Below are positions 1-6,145 of a stretch of DNA of 7,418 nucleotides, piece by piece. The position numbers and the translations under genes were made by a program. How positions within the stretch are numbered: position 1 is the first letter of the stretch; every line of letters starts with the position of its first letter. The notes below the pieces were generated by a model that was not told where the DNA came from, did not search any database, and saw only the letters and a program-made list of their open reading frames with translations. Source of the DNA: Campylobacteraceae bacterium (GTDB lineage Bacteria; Campylobacterota; Campylobacteria; Campylobacterales; Sulfurovaceae); the NCBI GenBank assembly GCA_027002665.1, contig JALWZK010000085.1, forward strand, positions 1 to 7,418, in the 5' to 3' direction.

Positions 1-431
1 AATAGATAGATATATCTCTTATCATCTGATGGCATTCTATAATTTCCCCCTTGCAACTCATGATAGTGTTGATAAAATGTACCATTATTATATTGAAATC
101 GTGGAATTACATCTTTAAAACACTCTTTGGCTATCTCCTGTATAATTTCACTTTTATCAATATCTTTTCTATTGCAATAGTCCTTAATTATTTTGACAAT
201 AACAGGTGTATTTTGTCTATCTGAAACCTGTTTTATATCTTTTTTGCAAACTTGCTCCCAATAATAGTCTAAAAAAGCATTAGCAATAACTCTATAATCT
301 ATTTTTTTATCTTCAACTTCTTCACACTGCTTTGAGTAGTCAAGCAAAAATTTAGCCAATGCAAATTTATAACTATTATTTTTTCTACCCTTAAAAATTA
401 TATTTCTAAACTCTTCTATATCACAACTCAT
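1..431 (-). CDS. HNH-endonuclease-like protein, N-terminal part (runs off left edge)
   Basis: An open frame on the minus strand starts at ATG 429-431 and stays open to the window edge, giving about 143 residues with no stop. The start is supported by a strong GGAGGAG Shine-Dalgarno 8 nt upstream. The protein begins MSCDIEEFRN, followed by NNSYKFALAKFLLDYSKQ, then an aromatic stretch FLDYYWEQVC near residues 56-65, and PVIVKIIKDY and KDVIPRFQ further on. From memory of the family, SYKFAL near the N-terminus followed by a YYW segment and a P-x-I-V-x-I-I segment is typical of proteins annotated as HNH-endonuclease-domain proteins. In those the HNH motif lies in the C-terminal part, which would be off this window, so the catalytic domain cannot be confirmed. 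The gene overlaps the 3' end of a decayed methyltransferase, which suggests an old methyltransferase-nuclease operon. That this is a gene is fairly sure; the product name is tentative. Confidence 0.6.
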   Translation of the reverse strand, partial: MSCDIEEFRNIIFKGRKNNSYKFALAKFLLDYSKQCEEVEDKKIDYRVIANAFLDYYWEQVCKKDIKQVSDRQNTPVIVKIIKDYCNRKDIDKSEIIQEIAKECFKDVIPRFQYNNGTFYQHYHELQGGNYRMPSDDKRYIYL

Positions 432-439
432 AAACCCAA

Positions 440-446
440 CTCCTCC
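440..446 (-). promoter_or_regulatory. Strong ribosome binding site of the HNH-like gene
   Basis: The minus strand reads GGAGGAG here, with an 8-nt spacer before ATG 429-431. It fixes the start of the partial left-edge gene. It lies inside the last codons of the methyltransferase remnant, as expected for two genes that were once translationally coupled. Confidence 0.75.
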
Positions 447-634
447 ACTCAATATCTCTACTCAAACTATCATAACTACAAACCTCTTTAACTAACCTAA
501 ATCCAGCCCCAAAAAAAATCTCTCCAACAACCCCACCTCTTAAATATTCAAAAAACCTTGAGTGTTATCCACTTCCCAAAGCTCTAATATATTGCAAATC
601 TCGTCCTGAACCAAAACCTATATCAATCTTCTTA

Positions 635-643
635 TGCTACAAT
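635..643 (+). promoter_or_regulatory. Candidate extended -10 promoter of lutABC
   Basis: The plus strand reads TGC then TACAAT, an extended -10 element of the kind usual in AT-rich Campylobacterota, where the -35 box is often poorly conserved. The predicted transcript would start near 650, leaving a leader of about 22 nt that contains the AAGGA ribosome binding site (about 660-664) before the TTG start of lutA. The element lies inside the methyltransferase remnant on the opposite strand. No clear repressor operator is visible beside it. Confidence 0.5.
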
Positions 644-671
644 TCCTCCAAGAAATAAAAAGGAAACTATC

Positions 672-1424
672 TTGAAAATTGGACTTTTTATACCATGTTT
701 TATGAATGAGCTTTATCCAGAAGCCTCTATGGCAACATTGAGAGTTTTAGAAAATCTGGGTTTAGATGTTGAGTATCCAATGAATCAAACCTGTTGTGGT
801 CAGCCTATGGCGAATAGTGGTTGTTATCATAAGGCAAAAGAGCTGGCGAAGAGATTTTTAAAAATCTTTAAAGATTATGATTATATTGTGGCTCCGAGTG
901 GAAGTTGTGTTGCTATGGTTAGAGTAAATTATGCACAGTTTTTAGAGGGTGAAGAGGGATTTGAACAGATTAAAAATAATACTTATGAGCTTGTGGAGTT
1001 TCTTCATGATGTCATAAAACCGACTACTATGAGTGTGAGTTTTCCCTATAGAGTAGGTATCCATAACTCTTGTCATGGACATCGTGAACTTGGTATGGCC
1101 AGTATGAGTGAGAGAAATCTTCCTGAGTTTTCTAAGATTAAAAAGATACTCTCTTTGGTAAACGATATTGAGTTTGTAACTCTAAGAAGAAATGATGAGT
1201 GTTGTGGTTTTGGTGGTATCTTTTCCGTTACCGAAGAGGCTGTCAGTGTAGCTATGGGAATAGATAGAGTAAATGACCACTTAAACGCAAAAGCAGAGGT
1301 TATAACCGGAATTGATATGTCTTGTCTTATGCATATGCAGGGAATTATTGATAGGCAGAAATTACCTATTAAGACAATGCACATTGCTCAAATTCTTGCA
1401 GGAGATTATGATGGGACACTCTGA
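672..1424 (+). CDS. lutA: L-lactate oxidation complex, CCG-domain subunit LutA (LldE)
   Basis: LutA is the small cysteine-rich subunit of the three-protein LutABC/LldEFG complex, which oxidises L-lactate to pyruvate on the cytoplasmic side of the membrane. The 250-residue protein has the two repeated cysteine-rich (CCG) halves expected. The first has C9 in IPCFMNELYP, C41-C42 in TCCGQP and C79 in PSGSC. The second has C134 in HNSCHGHRELG, C177-C178 in DECCGFGG and C218 in DMSC. The same CCG domain binds iron-sulfur clusters in heterodisulfide reductase subunit B and glycolate oxidase subunit GlcF. The length is typical. The start is a TTG with AAGGA about 7 nt upstream, and MKIGLFIPC is the usual N-terminus for the family. 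It is first in the operon and overlaps lutB by 14 nt, implying translational coupling. All key cysteines are present, so it is expected to be functional. Confidence 0.93.
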   Translation: MKIGLFIPCFMNELYPEASMATLRVLENLGLDVEYPMNQTCCGQPMANSGCYHKAKELAKRFLKIFKDYDYIVAPSGSCVAMVRVNYAQFLEGEEGFEQIKNNTYELVEFLHDVIKPTTMSVSFPYRVGIHNSCHGHRELGMASMSERNLPEFSKIKKILSLVNDIEFVTLRRNDECCGFGGIFSVTEEAVSVAMGIDRVNDHLNAKAEVITGIDMSCLMHMQGIIDRQKLPIKTMHIAQILAGDYDGTL

Positions 1425-2772
1425 AAAAGCTTCAAAATTTGTAGCCAATAGCGAGAGAATGCACTGGCACGATAAGGCTCTCTGGTTTGTAAGAGAGAAA
1501 CGAGACCTTGCAGCTCATCAGTTAGATGAGTGGGAGGAGCTTAGAAGAGTAGCAAGTGAGATAAAGAGTCACACTATGGATAGATTGGATTACTATCTTG
1601 AAGAGTTTGAGAAGAATGCCAAACAAAAAGGGCTACATATACATTGGGCAAGAGATGCAAGAGAGCATAATGAGATAGTTTTAAATCTGCTACTTGCTCA
1701 TGGTGCAAAAAGGGTTGTCAAGAGTAAATCTATGCTTACAGAGGAGTGTCATCTAAATCCATTCTTAGAGAAAAACAATATAGAGATAGTCGATACAGAC
1801 CTTGGCGAACGGATAGTTCAACTTCGTAGAGAAGCTCCATCTCATATAGTTCTACCAGCTATTCATTTAAAGAAAGAGGAGGTTGGAAAGACATTTGAGG
1901 AGTTTTTAAATACTCAAAAAGATAATTGTGACCCTACCTATCTAACAAGGGAGGCACGAAAACACTTAAGAGAGAAGTTTTTAACTGCTGATGCCTCTAT
2001 AACAGGTGTAAATTTTGCTATTGCTCAAACAGGAGGAGTTGTTGTATGCACAAATGAGGGCAATGCAGATATAGGGACAAGTCTGCCTAAGCTTCATATT
2101 GCAAGTATGGGGATTGAAAAAATTATACCTCGATTGGAAGACCTATCCATTTTTACACGACTACTTGCAAGAAGTGCAACAGGTCAGCCAATTACCACTT
2201 ATACCTCACACTTTCATGCACCTATTGAAGGGGGAGAGTTACATATTATTATTGTAGATAATGGGAGAAGTGATATTCTATCCAATAGCGATTTTAAGGA
2301 GTCACTCCACTGTATAAGATGTGGAGCTTGTCTAAACACCTGCCCTGTATATAGACGAAGTGGAGGATATAGTTATGGCTATATAATACCCGGACCAATA
2401 GGTTCAACTCTTGGAGCAAGTAGAGATTTACAAGCCAATAAAACTCTTCCTTTTGCATGCACTCTCTGTGCCTCCTGTTCTAATGTCTGCCCATCTAAGA
2501 TAGGATTACACAATCAACTCTATAAACATAGACAAAATGTAGTCAAAGCTGGACTTTTGGGAGCAAAAAAACGGGCTATTTTAAAAGTGACCGCTTGGGT
2601 TATGAAACACCCTCTTCTATTTGATTTTATGGGATTGGTGGTTAGAAAGATTGTGCCTATACTTCCGCGAAGTATTGTCTATTCAAAAGCCAATGTTTGG
2701 GGTAGAAATAGAGAACTTCCAAAGTTTCCAAAAAAGAGTTTTAAAGAGTTATATAAGGAGAGAATAAAATAA
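1411..2772 (+). CDS. lutB: L-lactate oxidation complex, iron-sulfur/LUD subunit LutB (LldF)
   Basis: LutB is the large electron-transfer subunit of the lactate-oxidising complex. The 453-residue protein has an N-terminal LUD domain (about residues 60-290), including the AIAQTGGVVVCTNEGNAD segment. A ferredoxin-like part follows with two clusters: C301-C304-C307-C311 (CIRCGACLNTCPVY) and C350-C353-C356-C360 (CTLCASCSNVCPSKIGLH). A basic C-terminal region typical of the family (about 380-453) completes it. Between the clusters is the conserved GYIIPGPIGS stretch. The ATG at 1411 is preferred over an open extension back to 1312. It has AGGAG at 1400-1404 with a 6-nt spacer, it starts MGHSEKASKF like relatives, and the extra 33 residues would lie wholly inside lutA. 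ATG 1408 is directly adjacent but has only a 3-nt spacer. The stop overlaps the lutC start by one base. All cluster ligands are intact. Confidence 0.94.
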   Translation: MGHSEKASKFVANSERMHWHDKALWFVREKRDLAAHQLDEWEELRRVASEIKSHTMDRLDYYLEEFEKNAKQKGLHIHWARDAREHNEIVLNLLLAHGAKRVVKSKSMLTEECHLNPFLEKNNIEIVDTDLGERIVQLRREAPSHIVLPAIHLKKEEVGKTFEEFLNTQKDNCDPTYLTREARKHLREKFLTADASITGVNFAIAQTGGVVVCTNEGNADIGTSLPKLHIASMGIEKIIPRLEDLSIFTRLLARSATGQPITTYTSHFHAPIEGGELHIIIVDNGRSDILSNSDFKESLHCIRCGACLNTCPVYRRSGGYSYGYIIPGPIGSTLGASRDLQANKTLPFACTLCASCSNVCPSKIGLHNQLYKHRQNVVKAGLLGAKKRAILKVTAWVMKHPLLFDFMGLVVRKIVPILPRSIVYSKANVWGRNRELPKFPKKSFKELYKERIK

Positions 2773-3332
2773 TGTCATCAAAAGAAGCAATTTTAAATAG
2801 AATTAAAAAAAATAGACCCTCTTCTACCATAGATTTGCCTAATACAGATATTTTACATACAAAATATAGAGATAAAGATAAAAAGTTTGCAATGACACTT
2901 AAAAGTGTTGGTGGAAAAGCAATCTGGTTAGAAGATAATAAAAGTGTAGATGAGTTTATAGCAGAAAACTATAGAGATTTAGATATAATTGTCTCCACCT
3001 ATTCAACTCATAACATAGATACTCCCCATCTATTAGAAAATGTAGATTTAGCAGTTATAAAAGGCGAATTTGCCGTAGCTGAAAATGGTGCAGTATGGAT
3101 AAAAAATCCCAAAAATCGCCACCGTGCCTTATACTTTTTGGCTACCAGACTTCTTATTATTGTAGATAAAAATAGTATATGTGATACTATGCACGAGGCA
3201 TATAAGCTTATAGATTTTAGTAGAGCTGGTTATGGAGTATTTATAAGTGGTCCATCAAAAACAGCCGATATTGAACAGGCTTTAGTAATTGGAGCTCACG
3301 GTGCTATTGAGGTTTGTGTGTTATTTGTGTGA
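2772..3332 (+). CDS. lutC: L-lactate oxidation complex, LUD subunit LutC (LldG)
   Basis: LutC is the small LUD-domain subunit of the LutABC complex and is required with LutA and LutB for growth on L-lactate in the organisms where this was tested. The 186-residue protein keeps the family signature near its C-terminus, ISGPSKTADIEQALVIGAHG (about residues 158-177). It also has the central GEFAVAENGAVW stretch (98-109) and a hydrophobic strand YFLATRLLIIV (121-131). It is on the short side; many relatives exceed 200 residues, and the loss seems to be mainly in the N-terminal half. The TAATG junction with lutB and an AGGAG at 2756-2760 support the start and coupled translation. No terminator hairpin is visible in the 45 bp after the stop, where the convergent kinase gene ends. 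Confidence 0.92.
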   Translation: MSSKEAILNRIKKNRPSSTIDLPNTDILHTKYRDKDKKFAMTLKSVGGKAIWLEDNKSVDEFIAENYRDLDIIVSTYSTHNIDTPHLLENVDLAVIKGEFAVAENGAVWIKNPKNRHRALYFLATRLLIIVDKNSICDTMHEAYKLIDFSRAGYGVFISGPSKTADIEQALVIGAHGAIEVCVLFV

Positions 3333-3377
3333 ACTACCCAACCACTAAAGACTACTCTCTATTCGTTTTAGGATTTA

Positions 3378-4940
3378 TTAAATGGCAGGAGCTTTCCACA
3401 TAGGTTTAGTTAATCCTCTATCTACCAACTCCAATTGAGATTTATATATCTCTTGCCATCTATCTTTTATCTTATTATACTCTTTATGGTTTTGCATATT
3501 TGGTTTAATCTCTCTATCCCACTTGACCATATTTTTGATAGCCTCATCTATAGAGTCATATACGCCTATAGCTACGGTTGATAATATTGCACCTCCAAGT
3601 GCTGTCGCCTCTTTTACCACTGGAATTTTTATACTTTTACCGGTAACATCAGCCAAGATTTGAGACCATAGTTTACCTTTACTTGCACCACCTGCAAAGA
3701 TAATAGTATCACTATTGGTATTAGAGAATTTAGATATATTATCTAAGTTAATAGAGCTTACTATACAGGCATTCTCCTCTAAGCTTCTAAACATAGAGGC
3801 ACGATTACATATATTTGGGTCTAAACTTAGATTGATAAAAGATGGAGATGCATGATACCACTTCTTATATCTCATAATATCGCTAAAGATTGGAACTATT
3901 CCATAAGAACCGACAGGAATATCTTTTGCTTTTTTTTCTAATATAGAGTAAACATCTACCCCCTTCTTCTTAGCTTCTATCTTCTCCATATCACAAAAAG
4001 CATCTCTAAACCAACGAACAACTAAACCACTAAAAAATGTAATTCCCTCAGCCTGTGATAGATTTTTAATTATATGTGGATTTACTCTAATACTCATATC
4101 CATAGGTGGATTTACATCTGATTTAATATTTACCACCTGTTGCCAAAAGCTACCACCCAAGATAGCTATATCTCCCTCGTTTACAGCACCAATACCAACT
4201 GTGCCAAGCTGGACATCCCCACCACCTATTACAACAGCAGTCTCTTCACTCAATCCTGTCTGCATACTTGCTCTCTTGGTAACCTTTCCAATAATAGTAG
4301 ATGGCTCATAGACTTTTGGGAAGATATTATCCTTTAAACCTACTTTTGTAGCCTGTGTAGGACTCCAATCTCTACTCTTAAGATTAAATATACCTGTAGT
4401 TCCGCTATTTGATGGCTCTGTCGCTATAACCCCAGAGAGCTTTAATAGAATCCAGTCACTAATCATAGATATTTTATCTACTCTCTCATATATCTCTGGT
4501 TGATTATTTTTTAGCCATAAGAGTCGTGGTAATGCACTTAGTGCGAAAGTTTGACCAGACTCACGATAAAACTCCTCCTCTAAGTCTGGAAATTTCTCTC
4601 TAAGATACTTAACCTCTTTAAATGCTCTGGCATCAACATTGGCGACACCCCAAATCTCATGACCAAACTTATCATAAAGAATTATTCCCTCTCTCATACT
4701 TGATGCTGTAACTGCTTTTATCTCATTAGCCTCTACCTTTGCATCTAACATAGCCTTTTTGATACATCTACATATTAAACCCCAATTAGCAATATAGTCA
4801 AAACTCATAGAGTCTTTAACAAAAGCTTCAGCTACATGCTCCCACTCCTCCTGAGCAACTCCACACTGATTTCCTTTATTATCGAAAATAACAACTCTTA
4901 CACTACCTGTTCCCGCATCTATGCTCATAACGAAGCTCAT
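3378..4940 (-). CDS. lsrK: FGGY-family kinase, autoinducer-2 kinase (LsrK) type
   Basis: This is a 520-residue sugar-kinase-fold protein. LsrK phosphorylates 4,5-dihydroxy-2,3-pentanedione (autoinducer-2) at C5 using ATP in the cytoplasm. The similarity to enterobacterial LsrK, recalled rather than aligned here, is strong along the whole length. It includes DAGTGSVRVVIFD (8-20), SMREGIILY (81-89), NVDARA (101-106), ALSALPRLLWL (133-143), MISDW (159-163), RVNPH (285-289) and RWFRDAFC (309-316). It also includes PIFSDIMR (350-357), WYHASPSFINLSLDP (361-375), GKLWSQILADV (422-432) and the C-terminal LVDRGL...MWKAP. The likely catalytic base is D242 in IGGGDVQLG. The start at 4940 follows AAGGA on the minus strand. 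An open extension to 4988 adds only a hydrophobic 16-residue stretch lying before that site. The gene follows the aldolase by 47 nt. No lsrACDB, lsrR, lsrF or lsrG is in view, so the true substrate may be another deoxy-ketose. The LsrK-type family call is strong; the substrate is open. Confidence 0.82.
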   Translation of the reverse strand: MSFVMSIDAGTGSVRVVIFDNKGNQCGVAQEEWEHVAEAFVKDSMSFDYIANWGLICRCIKKAMLDAKVEANEIKAVTASSMREGIILYDKFGHEIWGVANVDARAFKEVKYLREKFPDLEEEFYRESGQTFALSALPRLLWLKNNQPEIYERVDKISMISDWILLKLSGVIATEPSNSGTTGIFNLKSRDWSPTQATKVGLKDNIFPKVYEPSTIIGKVTKRASMQTGLSEETAVVIGGGDVQLGTVGIGAVNEGDIAILGGSFWQQVVNIKSDVNPPMDMSIRVNPHIIKNLSQAEGITFFSGLVVRWFRDAFCDMEKIEAKKKGVDVYSILEKKAKDIPVGSYGIVPIFSDIMRYKKWYHASPSFINLSLDPNICNRASMFRSLEENACIVSSINLDNISKFSNTNSDTIIFAGGASKGKLWSQILADVTGKSIKIPVVKEATALGGAILSTVAIGVYDSIDEAIKNMVKWDREIKPNMQNHKEYNKIKDRWQEIYKSQLELVDRGLTKPMWKAPAI

Positions 4941-4948
4941 ATTTTTCC

Positions 4949-4971
4949 TTTCTTGAAATAATAACAAGAAA
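4949..4971 (-). repeat. Inverted repeat in front of the kinase ribosome binding site
   Basis: TTTCTTG (4949-4955) and CAAGAAA (4965-4971) form a 7-bp stem around a 9-nt A/T loop in the aldolase-kinase gap. On the transcript the 3' arm runs straight into, and by two bases overlaps, the AAGGA ribosome binding site of the kinase. It could modulate translation or mark a processing site. The stem is weak, with two G-C pairs, and may be chance in AT-rich DNA. Confidence 0.35.
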
Positions 4972-4987
4972 ATAATAAATAATAACA

Positions 4988-6121
4988 CTATTTTTTGAGT
5001 TTATTTTGCTCTAACTCCCAATACTCCATAAAAAAACTCTCCTCTTCACTTATACTTCTATATCCACCAAATCTCTTAGCATCTATCATAGCTCTCATGG
5101 TATGATTATTAATATCTTCAATAATCTTAGCCTCTCTCTCATCTCTTCCAAAACTGACAGTTCCAAAATCTCTTAAAACTGCCCAATTTGGAGCAGGATT
5201 TAACATTATTTCACTACCACTGCTATATCTATTAAAATAGTCTATATAGTCATCTATATATTTTTGTAACTCCTCTTGATAGTTATCTTTAAATAGAATA
5301 GGGACTCTTTTTGTTCTTATAATATGTTCTGGAGTTAAAACTCCTCTACCATATAAATCTTCACTCTCTTTTGAGGCAAACTCTCTGGCAAGTTTGCTCT
5401 CATTAACTCTCATAACTACCTCATACCCTTTAGCTTCTGAAATTAATCTCTTAATCTCTTCTAAATTATGAGTTCTTCTCTTTTTTGATTTTTTAATATA
5501 ATTTTCTGCTATGGTAACAGCTTTTATCATATTTTCATAGCTCGCTCTGGCACTATTTGCAAATGTAAAAATTCCATGATTATGTAAAATAATCCCTTTA
5601 ATGGTTTCCCAATCAATCGTTTCACTCATACTATATACCATCTTAGCAAGTAGAAACCCGGGCATTACATAGGGGACTATTAGATAATCTCTATATAACT
5701 CAGATATTATCTCTTCACCTTGATTGGAATTTGAGATGGTGACTATTGCATCAGCGTGAGTATGGTCAACAAACTTATATGGAATTAGGGCATGTAAAAT
5801 AGCCTCAACAGATGGATTTGGTGCATTTTTATCAATTAGAGCCTCTCTCTGTAATTTTACCATCTCACTATCACTTAATCTCTCATAATCTAATAGCTCA
5901 ATCAGTTTAATAGTCTTAACAGGTGAAAATCCCTCTCTCTCAATAGTGGCCAAATCCCAACCACTCCCTTTAACATAGAGTATGTCATCTATCTTTACAG
6001 AGGTGTTTCCCCCACCATGTAGAACTAAGCTACTATCACCTCCTAAGAGTCTCGATGTATATACTCTTAGACCTAAATCATCCAGATTTTTTGTATCTCT
6101 TTTATTATATAAACTTTTCAT
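4988..6121 (-). CDS. Stand-alone class II aldolase (rhamnulose-1-phosphate aldolase/RhaE aldolase-half type)
   Basis: This 377-residue zinc-dependent class II aldolase most resembles the N-terminal half of the bifunctional aldolase/short-chain dehydrogenase proteins (COG3347; RhaE/YuxG type) that split L-rhamnulose-1-phosphate into DHAP and L-lactaldehyde. Shared landmarks, recalled from the family, are LRVYTSRLLGGDSSLVLHGG (18-37), the phosphate-binding HGGGNTSVK (35-43) and VKGSGWDLATIE (50-61). The likely catalytic acid is E106 in PSVEAILH. The metal ligands are H120 and H122 in DHTHAD and H182 in HNHGIF, with PYVMPGF (150-156) nearby. The C-terminus reads MEYWELEQNKLKK, which is where the dehydrogenase half would normally begin, so this is a natural aldolase-only version and not a truncation by frameshift. 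Its start, MKSLYNKRD, matches relatives although no Shine-Dalgarno precedes it. It is followed by an LsrK-type kinase, so the two probably handle one phosphorylated deoxy-ketose. The active site is complete; the substrate is not determined. Confidence 0.85.
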   Translation of the reverse strand: MKSLYNKRDTKNLDDLGLRVYTSRLLGGDSSLVLHGGGNTSVKIDDILYVKGSGWDLATIEREGFSPVKTIKLIELLDYERLSDSEMVKLQREALIDKNAPNPSVEAILHALIPYKFVDHTHADAIVTISNSNQGEEIISELYRDYLIVPYVMPGFLLAKMVYSMSETIDWETIKGIILHNHGIFTFANSARASYENMIKAVTIAENYIKKSKKRRTHNLEEIKRLISEAKGYEVVMRVNESKLAREFASKESEDLYGRGVLTPEHIIRTKRVPILFKDNYQEELQKYIDDYIDYFNRYSSGSEIMLNPAPNWAVLRDFGTVSFGRDEREAKIIEDINNHTMRAMIDAKRFGGYRSISEEESFFMEYWELEQNKLKK

Positions 6122-6127
6122 AAATAG

Positions 6128-6138
6128 ATTGTAACAAT
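6128..6138 (-). promoter_or_regulatory. Candidate aldolase-kinase promoter overlapping a palindrome
   Basis: On the minus strand TGT followed by TACAAT (-10 at 6128-6133) forms an extended -10 element. It sits so close to the aldolase ATG (6119-6121) that the transcript would start at or within a base or two of it. The same bases form a perfect 5+1+5 palindrome, ATTGT-A-ACAAT, which could be a small operator. A second TATAAT lies at 6149-6154 inside the end of the upstream gene and would give a leader of about 20 nt. With only 24 bp between the genes, read-through from upstream is also possible. Confidence 0.35.
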
Positions 6139-6145
6139 ATATATC

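Larger units (their letters stand above)
421..660 (-). pseudogene. Decayed class I SAM-dependent methyltransferase
   Basis: One minus-strand frame carries two separate pieces of a small class I SAM-dependent methyltransferase. The first piece (about 630-568) reads KKIDIGFGSGRDLQYIRALG, a near-canonical SAM-binding motif I (usual form K-I-L-D-x-G-x-G-S-G-R-D); one codon appears lost between I and D. The second piece (564-424) contains FFEYL, GAGFRLVKEV, then DSLSRDIEW and SWVYEL before the TGA at 421-423. That matches the usual C-terminal end of these enzymes (GF-x-I/L-V, then D-x-L-G-R-D-x-x-W). Between them are an in-frame TAA (565-567) and a jump over what should be roughly 80-100 residues. 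A second stop, TAG (637-639), lies before motif I. The N-terminus is absent, because further upstream lies lutA. The short FLEEL-like stretch at 640-657 may be residual or chance. It was probably the partner of the left-edge gene, whose start it overlaps by 11 nt. The remnant is well supported; its original substrate (DNA, protein or small molecule) cannot be told. Confidence 0.72.

Noticed and set aside
424..564. Treating the 47-codon methyltransferase C-terminal piece as an expressed small gene
   Set aside because: There is no plausible start codon or ribosome binding site near its beginning. It fits better as the tail of a decayed gene.
1073..1384. Minus-strand open frame of 103 codons
   Set aside because: It is a shadow of lutA, with no ribosome binding site and no recognisable protein.
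1312..1410. Upstream extension of lutB giving 33 extra residues
   Set aside because: It lies wholly within lutA in another frame, has no homologous character, and the AGGAG-supported ATG at 1411 gives the expected N-terminus.
3333..3377. Bidirectional terminator between the convergent lutC and kinase genes
   Set aside because: No stable GC-rich stem or T-run is visible on either strand in these 45 bp.
4140..4337. Plus-strand open frame of 65 codons
   Set aside because: It is antisense to the kinase gene, low in complexity, and has no supporting start signal.
4941..4988. Hydrophobic 16-residue N-terminal extension of the kinase, resembling a signal anchor
   Set aside because: It arises from AT-rich spacer, lies before the ribosome binding site at 4946-4950, and FGGY kinases are cytoplasmic with the DAGTGS loop at the N-terminus.
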